From Halocaridina rubra (taxonomy: Eukaryota; Arthropoda; Malacostraca; Decapoda; Atyidae): DNA of 64,000 bases. The position numbers and the translations under genes are program-made. Shown one piece after another: positions 32,755-45,617 of this stretch. Below the pieces are notes generated by a model that searched no databases, was not told where the DNA came from, and was given only the letters and a program-made list of their open reading frames with translations. The first letter of the stretch is position 1, and each line of letters begins with the position of its first letter. The stretch is from the NCBI GenBank assembly GCA_037179515.1, contig JAXCGZ010013637.1, positions 1-64,000 of the forward strand. Reading direction: 5' to 3'.

Positions 32755-33058
32755 GCCCCCATTATGGTAGTGGATAGACAGGTTGGAGACGGAGAATTAA
32801 GGCTGGATGCCTTTCCAAATGCCCCATAGCGGGCTTGATTGCGAAAAAAGGGAGAACAATGAAAGCCAGCTATGGCTGCTGGGCCTCATGGTAGAAGTTC
32901 ATGCCCACTTACCCGTGCCTGACTCAAGCAGGGTGATGGGGAGAATTGTGGCAATCTTCTTTAAGGAGCCAAGGACAATAATTGATACATATTAGTTTCT
33001 GGTGAATGTGTGTGCATTGACTCGGCCATCCCCTTACAAGCGGAATAGCGACCATTAT
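32755..33058. mobile_element. SINE-B fragment (-) followed by SINE-C copy (+)
   Basis: 32755-32842 carries GACAGGTTGGAGACGGAG and GGCTGGATGCC. 32875-33058 carries CTCAAGCAGGGTGATGGGG and ends GGCCATCCCCTTACAAG. Confidence 0.65.
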
Positions 33059-33229
33059 ATAGGCTATGTACAGTATTATCTACTCAAATCTTAATATATT
33101 TTTTTAAAGCAGCACATCCACCAAAAGCCATCAGGGTGGCCACAACTGCACCAAAAGGAACAGTGGAGTTTCATCATAGTCTGCTACAACTCGCCTATCT
33201 AATCTGGTGTCTTTTGTAGAATAAAATCT

Positions 33230-33437
33230 TTAATAATAATAATAATAATAAACTTTTATTTCCATTATACAATGGGTATCGTCAGCCGGGGCAAGTCCCA
33301 ACCCCCTCTGTGATGCCCAGCCACAGCAATAACCTGCCAGTAAACAGCTTAAACTCTCGGTCTTGAACGGGAACCGATCTCTCGACCTCGTGAATGCAAA
33401 GCCTGCGTGTTACCAGTGAACTAGCCAGCCCCTTCCA
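33230..33437 (-). mobile_element. SINE family E copy (tRNA-derived, AAT tail)
   Basis: Minus-strand head GGGGCTGGCTAGTTCACTGG, B-box region GAGATCGGTTCCCG, body GTTTAAGCTGTTTACTGGC, and tail ACCCATTGTATAATGGAAATAA joined to (ATT)n. Confidence 0.85.
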
Positions 33438-33488
33438 GCCTTATCTCCCCTAGTCGAGTAGTACGGTATACAAAGCATGAAGGAGAAA

Positions 33489-33525
<37 letters not shown>

Positions 33526-33967
33526 TATGTAGTCAACATCAAAACAAACCACAAAAATAAAATGATTTCTATTAAAGAAATCAAAGTACACTCACAACTT
33601 ACAGACTTTTTCTCCTTTAATTTAAATATTATCAATTTCTATCACTCAGGTGCTTAATATTCCATGAATATATTAAACGTCTATTAAGATAATATTAACT
33701 TAACAATATGAAAAGCAAATTTATATAAATAAGAAAAAAACTGAATTAATTTGAGAGTGAATGTTAGTGAACTTTGGTAGGCGATTACCTTAGATTTCTT
33801 TTTAATGTTTTCCCAATTTTGGTTCTAGCTTTACATTCTCAAGGATTAACTGTCGGATTTATCCCGCTGACAGGCTGAAAAGCCTACCTGGGAGTAGAAA
33901 CAGTTTTTACTAATACTTAGGCCATTCTACCCTGCTTTTAATTCTTGCCAAAATATAGCCATAATCG

Positions 33968-34110
33968 CGGTAGAACAGTGGTTAGAGTGCTAAACTCGGG
34001 AAGTGGCAAACCTGTGTTCGCCCGCACCGTGAGGCGCTAGGAATGGCATCCGGCCGTGATTCCCCAGCTCCAGCCTGTGTCTACCCTTATCTTAACCGGG
34101 ATTATCAATG
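33968..34110 (+). mobile_element. SINE family B copy
   Basis: Head CGCGGTAGAACAGTGGTTAG, body GGCGCTAGGAATGGCATCC. Confidence 0.72.
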
Positions 34111-34429
34111 AAACAACACACTTCTATAAACAGAAACGAACGTACAAAATTAAAGTAATTAAATTTTTAACGTAAAAATTACTTCTGGTATTATAAATAT
34201 GTAAAACGGGTTAGGTTAGTTAGTTTACATAATGTAAATATCGAAAAAAAATAAAAAAAAATATTTTAGGCCTACCAAATGTCTTTTCAAATTTTAGTGA
34301 TGGAAAAACACAAGTTAATCTATATTTTTTTATTTAGTTGAAAGTTTAACTAAAGATATAAAAATGATTAGAAATTTGCACAGATAAAACGAAAAATTTG
34401 AAAGAATGCATCAAACCGCTTATATGTCG

Positions 34430-35258
34430 AAATTCATTCTCGTTCGAATGGCGGGTGGAACAGACATGCTGGAGTTTGGGGATAGTCATAGTCATAGATT
34501 TTATTGCCAAATATTTAGAATACATACATGAATAAATATATACATTATATTCAGAGGCACTAGCCTGCTGAGCAAGAGCTCCTTGGCAGGCAGTATAATA
34601 TACATTTCGCATAAATTGAAGTATGACGGCAATAGTTAACAAAAGCTCCAATATAGCAATCTCATACTTATCTTGTAATAAAACAAAACAGTAACCTGTC
34701 CTTAACCTGGACTTAATGATACACAATACTGTATTAATTGTTAATCAACAGCTGCTTGATTTCGCTTAGTAAATAAATGCTGTTTGAGTTTCTTTTTAAA
34801 TAAAGTTGTGCCAGTTATTGTTTTTTAATCTTCTGGTAATGCATTCCAACATTTTGGGCCAAAACAGTGAATAGAAAATTTGTACAAGGTTGTTCTCGGT
34901 TGTGGACATATCAAATTTATATTGTTACCTCTGGTTCCATGGTTGTGTTGAATAAATCGAAATAATCTTCTGTTATCATTAACATCACTATGTATAATAA
35001 GAAGACAGAAATATTGTATCAAGTAATTAAATTTAAGCAAGTTTAGCTCCTTGAATAAAGAGGAAGCTGAGTCATATTTTCCACTATATGCAATAGTTCT
35101 GATCAGTCTTTTCTGAGTTACAAATACATCCCTTACAATTGACGGCCAAGTACAACCCCAGAGGCTTGGATGCCCTTCTCAACGTCCCTGGGTGAAATCG
35201 ATCCCGGATTAGTCGCTTTCCGACTCGTGTGCTCTACCACTGAATTACCTCGGCCCCA
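34430..35258 (-). mobile_element. LINE fragment inserted in a SINE-B copy
   Basis: SINE-B halves lie at 34430-34479 and 35152-35258. Between them the minus strand encodes a LINE C-terminal domain: VTQKRLIRTIAYSGKYDSAS, SLFKELNLLKFNYL, HNHGTRGNNINLICPQPRTT and FGPKCWNALPED, then a stop and KLKQHLFTKRN. The element ends near GGCAATAAAATCTATGACTATG at about 34480. Confidence 0.75.
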
Positions 35259-35292
35259 AAAATTATAAATAGTATAATGAAATTTAACGTCT

Positions 35293-35408
35293 GAGGTTAA
35301 CAAAGGCATGCACTTAGGATAACGATTACATCTGCCAAAACAAGTAATTCGCAAGAAGGCAACAGTCCTAGCCCTTGGTAGAAAAGGGAGTCCGTGACGT
35401 AAAACCGG
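35293..35408 (+). mobile_element. SINE family A copy, 5'-truncated
   Basis: Starts GGTTAACAAAGGCATGCAC and ends CCGTGACGTAAAACCGG. Confidence 0.8.
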
Positions 35409-35599
35409 ATCAAAAAATTAAACTCGACTTAATGGGGCGGAGCGAGGGGACTGAAAATCCCCTACTTATATATATTCCTCGAGCAAAAATAGGAGAGAAA
35501 AGAGGTGTAAAGGATGAGTTCGACGTTCAGTGACCCCTAATGAAAGAGAGAAGTTAAAAAATAAAGAAATGTTCTTGAAACAGATTTATGTAGCTAAAT

Positions 35600-35935
35600 A
35601 CAATAGGGGAGTGGTCTAGTCAAAGCACGCCCATGACTCCTTGTGACAAGAATATACAGAGGGGAGAATTCCACGTTCCTTTGCGCAGCCCCATTTAGTC
35701 GAGTTTTAAGACACGCAGGGGAAGGTGGAGGCGGAATTCTTGTGCATCATTCCATGAGCATAAAAGACGAAAATGCAGAGAAAAGTGACTAAGGGAGACA
35801 GAGATCGCTTAACTTTTGACCCGAATAGAATATTTGATTTAGAAGAGAGAGAGCCCAATGTGGGGGATGAGGAAGGGCGACCAGTTTCAGCTCCCCAGCT
35901 CCAATCTCAGTCCATCCTGAAAATGGGGGCTAATT
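35600..35935. mobile_element. Fragments of SINE-like repeats
   Basis: 35640-35740 shares GAATTCC(C/A)CGTTCC and CCATTTAGTCGA with 57875-57950. 35880-35935 carries the SINE-B tail CCCAGCTCCAATCTCAGTCC. Confidence 0.45.
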
Positions 35936-36313
35936 GTGAAAAGTAAAAAAAAAAAAAAAAGGATAAACTAGCTTAAAGGAGATCAACTTTATGATATAAT
36001 GCGTACAAGCCTTGATATGGGCCAATTAAATTTGATTAGTATTAGGCCTAATTGGGGATAGGTAGATTAGGCATCCATAGGTTCGGCCTGGTTAGGTTGA
36101 GTTAATACTTAACCCATATCATAGTTACAGCAGATCAGAATTAATTTTTTTTTATGCAGAATAACTATATTTTCTAACTTTAGAGGTATATTAGTGATAA
36201 TAAATCAAATGTCAAGGTCACAAAATTAACCAAGTCTGGGGTTTTCGGGAGGTAATGCGGTGCTACAGTCAGTAAGGGAAAAGACCGTAAAAAGTATAAA
36301 TTAACGGATGGAT

Positions 36314-36318
<5 letters not shown>

Positions 36319-36371
<53 letters not shown>
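36319..36371. repeat. (GA)n microsatellite
   Basis: First long microsatellite after the repeat-poor stretch. Confidence 0.96.
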
Positions 36372-36377
<6 letters not shown>

Positions 36378-36990
36378 ATAACAAATATGAAAATTAACAA
36401 ATATTAAAAATTACGTAAAGGGGAAAATGGTATGCGAGGAAGAGGAATATAAAAAAAAAATGGCTACGATTGATAAGAAGACTGAGAATAGGCGAGGAAA
36501 ACGAGGAAATAAAATATGGAAATCATTTTAAAAAATGCTAAAAGGAATAAGAAATTAAAGACAAATACAACTAAGATTTATGGAAAGAAAGTGATAGATG
36601 GACCAAACAAGAAACAAACAAATGGAAAACAAGAAGAAGAAAAAAATGCGTTAGCTAAGCTTAAGAGAACCAAATAAAGAGTGAAGAAATTGGAACTCCG
36701 TCTACCGCCGCTGGGGGAAAAACCGCTCCGGGTCTGAGCTCTTCGCTTCACATCGGCAGGTCGTTAATTTACGCGGTAGAATGGTCGTGTCCGGGAGCTG
36801 CTCTTCCCCGAACCGACCATCCATCCATCCTCTCCCGTCTCCCTTTCCCCTACCCTCCAACGGCGAACCCCCTTCCATCTTCAACCTCTTCCCCCTTCCT
36901 TCTTTCTATCACCTCCTCCTCCTCTAAACCATCAGCCCAAGATCCAACTTGTATACTCCTGGGACCTCTCCACACCTCAACCTAACAACC
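36372..36990. other. No gene seen; GC-rich patch at 36690-36900
   Basis: The patch holds a short minus-strand ORF with no domain. It could be a promoter or first exon of the BTB-CXXC gene, but no clear donor was found. Confidence 0.2.
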
Positions 36991-36991
36991 A

Positions 36992-36993
36992 AG

Positions 36994-37057
<64 letters not shown>
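36992..37057. repeat. (CT)n microsatellite
   Basis: About 66 bp. Confidence 0.96.
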
Positions 37058-37060
<3 letters not shown>

Positions 37061-38160
37061 AATAGTGTAAAAGAAAATACAACAAAATGTGTATTTATAA
37101 ATATCAAAATATCTGAAAACGAAAAATAAAATACTTTTCCGGATAAAAACATGGACAAAAACAAACAAAACGTACAAAAACAAATATAATGAATGAGGAA
37201 AATTCCATAAATAGAAACAAAAACATTTTCACAAAACCTGATATACTCAAATGGTGTTAAGTGGAGCGGACGGACGGATGGTCTCGACCACGGAGGGAGG
37301 GGGGGAGGGGTGACTATAATCTAAAAAAAAAAATAAAAAAAAAATGAGTGGTTGCTTGGTCCATCTGCCTTAATGATGTCGAAATCAGACCTCCTAGCCT
37401 AGCCTTTGACCAAAGACGTCCTTCAAAACCTGACCTGAGGAAGTAGCAGTAGCTAGGCAGAAAAAAAAGGGGCTCCTTCAATTTCTTTCTATAGTACTAG
37501 TAGCAGTAGTTGTAGTAACAGTAGTAGTGAACCTCTCCTCCTATTCTTACCTGTATTTAACAGCTATATTTTAAACCTTTTAGTCTAGTTTGAAATATAA
37601 TTATATTCCTTGGCTATGCAATGGCTACTAAATTAGCCAAAACACGCTAGTTTTTTTCGCTATATTTGTCTTGACAATTTTCGCTAATTTTTTCCTTTCT
37701 TGCTTCTTGCTAAATTTATATTTTATTGATTATTTTTACAATACATTGTTTTTTTTTTATTGACATCAACAAACATCAGTCCATGAAGTCCTAACTATAC
37801 AATAGGAGGGGAATGAAAAAAAGGGGAAATTAATTAATGACATCAATAGCGCCGTAGAGGCTTAAGCCACACAGTGTCTTCTTCATTTGTGAGCTTTGAA
37901 GAAATCGTTGAATACGCTAAATAGCGTATTTAACGCAAGCTAGAAAAAACCACGAAGGAAAAATATTGGTCAGTTTATCAAATATCAAGGTCATTGTTAT
38001 TATTATTATTATAAGACGAAACTTTTTGTCCTTGTGTTTTTTAATTTATGCAAAAGTTTCAAAAAAATTTATATTCGAATAAGAAAAAAATAATTCTAGA
38101 ACAAGATGAATGTTTCAGAGTGCGTATGAAGAAATATCTGCTACTGACAAGAGAAAATTT
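37058..38160. other. No gene seen
   Basis: AT-rich spacer with short A runs and a few AGT repeats (37496-37530). No supported feature. Confidence 0.5.
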
Positions 38161-38161
38161 T

Positions 38162-38300
38162 TGTTAATTAGGCCGCTTTCACACCAAAGTGGCACGTCGC
38201 ACGTGGCATGCAGGTTTAAAACGAACATCTGGAAATATATGAAACCTCTCACACAAAAGTGGCGTGACGCGTCCCATGTGCCACGTGCGACTTGCGGCAT
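38162..38300 (+). mobile_element. Short terminal-inverted-repeat element (MITE-like), copy 2
   Basis: Begins GGCCGCTTTCACACCAAAGTG, middle ACATCTGGAAATATATGAAACC, then GTCCCATGTGCCACGTGCGAC. Its right terminal repeat is lost. Opposite orientation to copy 1 at 9045. Confidence 0.7.
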
Positions 38301-38694
38301 TAGTTTGTGAATAAGCTTTAATAATGCTTAGTCATACCGGTAACCTATACGAGCTAGGATGAGATGAAATCCTACAATATAGTCTGTATAAAAAAAGTTG
38401 GAATATGGTTACGAACAGACTTTCGGGTGTATGAAAGTCAATATTTCTCACCTCTGGGAAAGCGCAGGTGATGGTACATTACTTACGTGAAGGTGTGAGG
38501 GCGACAGTGCAAGATGGGGGTGAGGAAGGGGGAGTTTTGGGGTGATGGAGGGTGTTGGGGATACATAAATATGAAGGGTATTGGTTGGGGTGTCCAGGAG
38601 AAGGGGGGGGATGGGCAAAGGCATTAGAGTATGGCTGCTTCGGTGCTGCTGGTATTTTAAATACGGGAAAAAGAAACACCTGCATTTTGACGTA

Positions 38695-38696
<2 letters not shown>

Positions 38697-38744
<48 letters not shown>

Positions 38745-38888
38745 GAGCCCTTCTATTCCCTATTCCACCCACGATTTTTAATCCTGTCCTTTTTTAAGTC
38801 TGGAATAATTTTTTAACAGGCCAAAACCTATCTTTTTTTCCTTAACATCTCTGCCTATCCTCTTCAACTCTCTCTCTCTCTCTCTCTC
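38697..38888. repeat. Two (CT)n microsatellites
   Basis: 38697-38741 and a short one at 38868-38888. Confidence 0.93.
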
Positions 38889-39895
38889 CTTCCTATTTGC
38901 TCCCCTTCCAACAGTAGTAGCAGACTTGCGCCCTTTCATCTCTTCCCCTCCCCATCTCTCCCCCTCCCATTGCCATCATATTTACCGAGTTCTTTTCCAC
39001 CGGCTATACTTGACAGCTCTTGCCCTCCACCCTCCATCCCCAACACACTCCCTCAACCACCACCAGTCACCTCCAACACTGCTTATCTGTCACCCTAAAA
39101 CTACCACCTTCCCTCCGGCCCCCAACTCAACTGAGTAAATTTTCAAGTCGGTCGCGCTAATGTAATCCATTTCACCGCAATTTCTTTATTTTATAATTAA
39201 TATAATTATTATTATTATAATAACAGCAGCAGTAGTAGTAGTAGCAGTAGTAGTAGTGGTAGTAGTAGTAGCAGTAAACATAACCAAAGTAATATCCTCT
39301 ATATCGCGTCGAAAGAAATATATATTCTATTTCCACCACAAAAACTTTTAGTAATACTAATTTATCATAATTTACATAATCACATAAGCAGACCGTGCTG
39401 CAGGCACTCTACATGTGGAATAAGACAATATTTACTCTTCATAGTGCTAGCAATTTGGGTAGGCCTATTGCTATTAAAAAAAGGGCATTAAAACGTCCAA
39501 AATTGGTATAATATTCCCGTAGACTAAAACCCCCCATTCCTCCAACAACATTATGGAATTTTGTGAATTTTCCCTCTATTTGGGGAAAAGGATTACTTCG
39601 ACGAGGTACCTATACGTATATTAAAGTGATAAATTATTCTTTGATAAATAACTAAATTAATAATTTAAAATAAATGTACATAGATGATACGGATCAGATT
39701 AAAAAAAAATACTTGTATAAAGATATAAAGAGCAACCGAATCTTAAGGCACAGAGCTGCAGGACGAGTTACTGTTCCACTACTAACTCAACACATGGTGC
39801 TGTCAATAAACAAAAGCCCACGGCAGGGCGTTAGAATGGGCATTCAGTCTTAATTCCCCAGCTCCAATCTGTCAATGTTCATCCCTTTAATTGTG

Positions 39896-39897
<2 letters not shown>
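38889..39897. other. No gene; AGT repeats and a SINE-B tail
   Basis: GTA/GCA units at 39228-39275; SINE-B 3' part at about 39812-39897 (CACGGCAGGGCGTTAG, CCCCAGCTCCAATCTG). ORFs here are low-complexity C-rich sequence. Confidence 0.5.
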
Positions 39898-39958
<61 letters not shown>

Positions 39959-40049
39959 CACAATATTTTGTTCCGTATTTACTGTGAAGTCATAGGGAAG
40001 AAGGAGGTTTTTACACTAATGGTCACGTGACTGGGAACATGGCCACATC

Positions 40050-40113
<64 letters not shown>
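39898..40113. repeat. Two (GA)n microsatellites
   Basis: 39898-39957 and 40054-40113. Confidence 0.96.
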
Positions 40114-40116
<3 letters not shown>

Positions 40117-40272
40117 ATATGCCTGATCGACCCAGCCTTACATAAAGAAGCTAAGGCGAACCATGAACTTCGTAAGAGGAAAAAATTGAAGACTAAAAAA
40201 TGAAAAATAGATAAAGAAAGTCTATTACCAAATGACTGAAATAAAACAAGCTGTAAAATGCATATTTACGTA

Positions 40273-40368
40273 TAATAATAATAATAATAATAATAATGAT
40301 CATTTAAATGCCCTCTTCACATGTAATTAAGCGGTACTCAACATGAAGCCTATACCATTACACTAGTC

Positions 40369-40462
<94 letters not shown>

Positions 40463-40715
40463 GGGTCGAAAAATGTCAGGCGCAGTAGGGAATGGGGCAG
40501 ATGTTTCGAGGAAAAATATATTTTTTGTCACCCACTGGAGATAAAAACTGTGTGAATAACTTCGGTGAGACCTTCCTCTAAATAGTATTTTTCTTCACTC
40601 GTTAGCGGGGGTCATGAGAGATAAAAGCAAGGAAAGAAAGAGATATTTAAACCAACTATCAGGGCCAGTTGTACAGTGAACCACAAAATTGCGCGCCTAA
40701 TGCGATAATCACTAG

Positions 40716-40778
<63 letters not shown>
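40273..40778. repeat. (AAT)n and two (GA)n microsatellites
   Basis: AAT at 40273-40299; GA at 40374-40460 and 40719-40778. Confidence 0.95.
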
Positions 40779-40780
<2 letters not shown>

Positions 40781-41484
40781 GCGTCATCACATATACGTAA
40801 CGCACTTACGAACATTATAGTCACACAACGTGATTCTCTGCTCTCTCTCTGAGCACAACAACAAAACTGTCCCCCCCCCCACTCCATTTTCTCCTCTCAC
40901 CATCTCTCTTTCTCAGCCCCCTACATCTCTCTTCTCTCACATCACCCCCCCCCAATCCATCCCCCATCTATGCAACAGGTTATTATTGTATATTTTGAGG
41001 GTGGTGGTGGGTGACAGACTAAGGACGGGTGGGCGGATAGGCGTGCGAAAATGCGTGCTTACGCACAGCGCTCCTAATTCTTGCCCTATTTTAAAGCGCG
41101 TAAATTTAGAGGCAAAATTGCCCACACGTAGAATAAAATTAGAAATTTTAACATTCGAGTTGACAGTGGTTGACAGAAGTTCTGGATGAAACTGTAAATA
41201 AATACAATGATTTATTTGTACTTATTGTAGAAAAATGACAGTAAAACAATATATGAAAGCGTTTTAGACCAGTTGCCAAGCGAATTCCGAGGATTTTTTT
41301 ACGTAACGATACAAGTTCCCAGTAACCTTAGAGAGGTCGGGAAAATACTGAAAAAAAAAAAATACTGGAATCGTTTCTGGAGTAATTAAAAGCGATTTTC
41401 AAGAACAAATCTTGAAAATCTAGTTAAGAATTTAGTGTGTTAAGGATGCCTGGATACAGCAGGGCCTTCGTTCAGACCAGGGAG

Positions 41485-41523
<39 letters not shown>

Positions 41524-42780
41524 GGAGAGGGAGAGAGAGGTCTGTTAGGTTGAGTGATGGCCACTAGGGAAAGCAACCCGAAGGTTATCGGAGGATGGTG
41601 TGTGTGTGTACGTGTAAGTGTATGTGTGTTTGTGTGTGGTTCTGGTTTAATGGTGGTGGCAAGAGCAGCAGCAGCCGTGGGGGGGTTGGCGATAGAGGTG
41701 GTAGTAACCCCGGTAGGATAGGACAGGATCGGTGCCTGCCTGCCTGGCCACACATTTGCTGTTAGAAGACTTCCCCTCCCCCCCATGGCCGTCTCTATCC
41801 GTGCCAACCCACACTACGACACCCATCATCCGTTAACACGCCCACTACCCACCGCCCCTTAAAACTCCTACCCATCTCGCCCAACCTCCTGCAAAACACG
41901 TAGACCCATTTTCAAACTCCCACTTAATGTCATTAACCCCTTAGGCCAAAATGCAATAAATGGGAGCAGAATAATAAAAAGTCTTAAAGGCCTATAAAAT
42001 GTAAGAATTAAAAAACTTTTTACCTATGGTGTATTATTAAAAAAAATTTCATCGCATTAAAAAAATGACGTTTAAAAAAAAATTCATATTCTAAGTTTTT
42101 TGTTTGTTTCGTTCATCTTCACTTTAAGGGGGGTGCCTGCGATTCAGGGGAAGAGGGCAGGGGAACTTAATGGCCATAGTAGGTCAGCTCTCAGGGGGCC
42201 ACAAGGACTTCCCATACCAACACCATCCCCAAGAAGGGCGGGACGGGCATATCACAATTTGAACCGAAGTAGAGGGAAGGGGGAAAAGGCAGGGGGATGA
42301 CTTGGGGGGAAGGGTTTGAAGTGATAAGGAGGTAGAGAGCCGGTTCGAACGGAGACCGACAGCGACAGTAGGAGAGTCGCGAACGGACGGACGGACGGAG
42401 GGTCGTACCCGCCAACGATAAGCACGGCCAAAAAACTCCATTCTTCGCCAACTTTACTGAAGGCGAAAGCAACGGGGGAAGAGGAGTTCTTTCGTGTCCA
42501 CACGGAGGGCGACCACGATGCTGCTTTTTTTTTCTTTTCTTGCCTTCCTCTTTTTTTTTTTTTAAACCCTCCTCCTCCTCTTTCCTTGACACCGTCCAAC
42601 TCTTTCTTTTTTTTGGGGGGAGGGAGGTTATTCCTTCGTCGCCAGCGAGCGTCAGAAAATAGCGGATGCCATCAAAAACACACGCTCTGTCGCTCGCTCA
42701 AGAAAACTTTTTTTTTTTTGTATTATGACTTTTGAGAAATAAATATTCGAAAAAAAAATCCACGAAAGGGATAACTATCT
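40779..42780. other. No supported gene; (GT)n and GC-richer sequence
   Basis: GT repeat at 41489-41520 followed by G-rich sequence. 42120-42660 is GC-richer and purine-biased with overlapping chance ORFs. A promoter is possible but unsupported. Confidence 0.4.
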
Positions 42781-42782
42781 CA

Positions 42783-42793
42783 ATAATAATAAT

Positions 42794-42847
<54 letters not shown>

Positions 42848-43213
42848 CAACATTTTCCAAAACTTTTATTAATACTAAGTGCGTGTGTTTGTATGTATGT
42901 ATGTATGTGTGTGTGTGTGTGCGAGAGAGAGAGTAAAAACTCTTGGCGACGAGCGTTATTTAAGGTGATAGAGAACTGATAGCTCGGTTAGAAGGTCGAA
43001 TATATAGTGCCGTTTCGCTGCTGCGTCCGTGCTGCTGTTTGCTTCTCTCCTGTCGCGACCCACATCCTATCTGCCTAGGCAGCGAGAGAGAGAGAGAGAG
43101 AGAGGTAAAAGCCCTCTGAAAGATGAAAAGGCTACCAACACCTACCTACCTACTTCTTCCAATTTCCACTTCTAAAGCTTCTCTCACTTTTCCGAAAGGT
43201 CCTTCCTTTTCTA

Positions 43214-43258
<45 letters not shown>
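42783..43258. repeat. AAT, TG, GA and ATT microsatellite cluster
   Basis: AAT 42783-42847; GTAT/GT 42888-42921; GA 43084-43105; ATT 43217-43258. Confidence 0.9.
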
Positions 43259-43259
<1 letters not shown>

Positions 43260-43745
43260 TTCGTTAGTGTAATAACTAAAATATTAATTTCTAAATAAAA
43301 TAAATGACATTCCGGATTGAACAAAAATCCTGGTTTAAAAAACATTTCTAAAAAAAAAAACCTGGAATAAAATCAATTAATTTTCCCCGAGATATTTATT
43401 ATGCTGCGTCCTTTTCAAGCCAACTCACAGGGTGGAGGTTTAGCAAGGCACTTCTGTCTCTCTGTCTCCCCCCCTTCCCACATCCCCTCCCCCTACCACA
43501 TCGGCGCCTCATGTCATGATGTGGGTGATGAGTCTGCTGACCCTCTGACCCCCCATGGGAGGTTATAGTGGCTGGGGGATCAGTACGCCACTTTAGAGGG
43601 ATGGGACCCCTATACCGGGAACTCCTTCCTACTGATCAAGCTTGGCGAGAGAGAGAGAGAGCGGTTTGCTGCTCCCGACGGTGTTCGCTCCATTACCGGT
43701 ACGAAGTGCAACTGAAAAAGATTTGGTCATTTTTTTTAGGTTAAG
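43259..43745. other. No gene seen
   Basis: A C-rich block near 43440-43630 and nothing else recognisable. Confidence 0.45.
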
Positions 43746-43748
43746 GAA

Positions 43749-43749
<1 letters not shown>

Positions 43750-43837
<88 letters not shown>
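43750..43837. repeat. (CA)n-(TA)n compound microsatellite
   Basis: CA passes directly into about 72 bp of TA. Confidence 0.96.
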
Positions 43838-43839
<2 letters not shown>

Positions 43840-44705
43840 AAAGTTGCGTCATTTTATCTGCATATACTTTGCATAAACAAACTTATAAAATACATACACG
43901 TGCATATTGCACACACCAAAAAATGCATTAAGTGTCAATGTCTAGCACATATGTACATAAATACTGTGCATACATATACATACACATACTGTGTACATAC
44001 ATAACTACGACTGTGTAAGTTAAGACGCAGTGGTTAGAACTAAAAGGACCAACTGCGCGCAGAAGACATCGGGTAGTTACGGCACACAGCTAATGGTGTG
44101 GCAAGAGGAGAAAGAAAAAAATAAAAAAAAAGACAAGGAGGAGGGGGAGGGGAAGACGGTGGTCGTGATGAAGCAAGGCCGAAGAGGGTCGCCGTTAAAG
44201 GGGGGTGGAGGGAAAGTGGGAGGGAGGAGGGATTTGTAACCAGGGCCAGCATGAGGGCAGATACCTCCGATCCATCCCTCTCGGAGGAGGAGGCGGAGGG
44301 AGTGCTGTTGCCTCGCCCCCCATGACCGCAGCGGGTGACGGGTGACAAAGTGCGGCCCGCCCGACACTGGCTTTCACTCAAACAGGCCTCTGCCTGGCCC
44401 TTATCCCATCAAACCCCACCCCCAACCCCAACAATTACCCCCAACACCTCCAACTCTAGCGACACGGTCACAAACACCACCCCTAGAACATTCCCTTCAG
44501 GGACCCCCAACGCACTCTCCTTCATACCTCTTATACCAAAAAAAGCTTTTGAGTAGAACCGACATCAACCACCACCAGCGCCTTCTGCAGATAAGAAAGC
44601 ACTTAGAGCGCTCACTGTCTGTGTTCCGTATCTAGGAAAGTTCAATGTTACTTGTGTTACTGTTCCTGAGCATAGTTCCGTGGTTAAGTATATCCAAAAC
44701 ATCTC
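43838..44705. other. No gene seen
   Basis: Purine-rich patch 44100-44310 and C-rich patch 44400-44560, with overlapping chance ORFs on both strands and no domain. Confidence 0.45.
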
Positions 44706-44746
<41 letters not shown>

Positions 44747-44976
44747 CAACTGTTTTCTATCAAGGGCTAGGACGGTTGCCTTCTTGCGAAGGACTTGTTT
44801 TGGCAGATGTAATCGTTACCCTGAGTGCATGTCTTTGCTAACCTCAGACCGAGACGGGGAGCGAACCCTCGACCTGACGCCTCAAAGTCGCGGATGCTAT
44901 CGCTTGAGCCACGGTGACTACAATACTAATACTTTCCGGTTTTACGTCACGGACTCCCTTATCAACCAAGGGCTAG

Positions 44977-45007
<31 letters not shown>

Positions 45008-45015
45008 TAATAATA
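44706..45015 (-). mobile_element. SINE family A copy plus a second 3' fragment, flanked by AAT runs
   Basis: Copy at 44755-44922 (minus), from the tRNA-like head GTCACCGTGGCTCAAGCG to the body GACGGTTGCC region. A separate 3' piece lies at 44938-44978 (GGTTTTACGTCACGGACTCC). AAT runs at 44706-44742 and 44979-45015. Confidence 0.8.
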
Positions 45016-45104
45016 TACAGAAGCAGAAATCAATCTTGTAAAAATAGTGGCCGAGTCAAGGCACACCCATTTTAAGGTTCTGGGTAAAACTTTTCCTCCG
45101 CAAT

Positions 45105-45175
45105 ATGCCCACTGCCCAAACTATTTTTATTTTATCTAGTCAGATAACTGTCCATGGGGGCGTGCACATGGGCAT
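45105..45175 (-). mobile_element. 3' tail of a retroelement shared with 51070-51150
   Basis: Minus strand reads GCCCATGTGCACGCCCCCATG then ACAGTTATCTGAC...ATAAAATAAAAA, close to the copy at 51070. Confidence 0.55.
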
Positions 45176-45406
45176 CTATTTGTAAACTTATTCTTGGATT
45201 TTTATTCTAATTTTAATGGAAAAAATAATGGTATGAGATTTCAAGTTAATAATTGAGGAATTATTTAATAAAATTTTTCTTCCTAATATTTAAATTGTCA
45301 CCATAATTTGTTTTAAATTAATTTAATACACGAAAGTTAACTTTTTTTTATTTAATTAAGATTCTAAAAGAGGGGGGAGAGACAGAGAGACAGACAGATA
45401 AGACAG

Positions 45407-45409
<3 letters not shown>

Positions 45410-45495
<86 letters not shown>

Positions 45496-45577
45496 TGCAA
45501 ATATATATACAGATGGGTAGGCAGGTCATGATAGATGGATGTTCGAAAGAAAAAATTGAAAAAAGTGAGCGCGCTTA

Positions 45578-45615
<38 letters not shown>
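45410..45615. repeat. (TA)n and (ATT)n microsatellites
   Basis: TA at 45410-45494; ATT at 45579-45615. Confidence 0.95.

Positions 45616-45617
<2 letters not shown>

Noticed and set aside
34346..34726. 126-codon minus ORF
   Set aside because: It spans a SINE-B piece and a LINE 3' UTR and has no domain.
36690..36900. First exon or CpG-rich promoter of the BTB-CXXC gene
   Set aside because: GC-richer, but no clear minus-strand donor or initiator could be supported.
42184..42599. Overlapping minus ORFs rich in Ser, Pro and Lys
   Set aside because: Biased GC-rich sequence open in several frames at once, with no domain or splice context.
43000..43060. TATA box and start site on the + strand
   Set aside because: A TATATAG word is present but no downstream gene follows.
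44040..44635. Overlapping ORFs in purine-rich and C-rich patches
   Set aside because: Open in several frames on both strands because of base bias; no domain.
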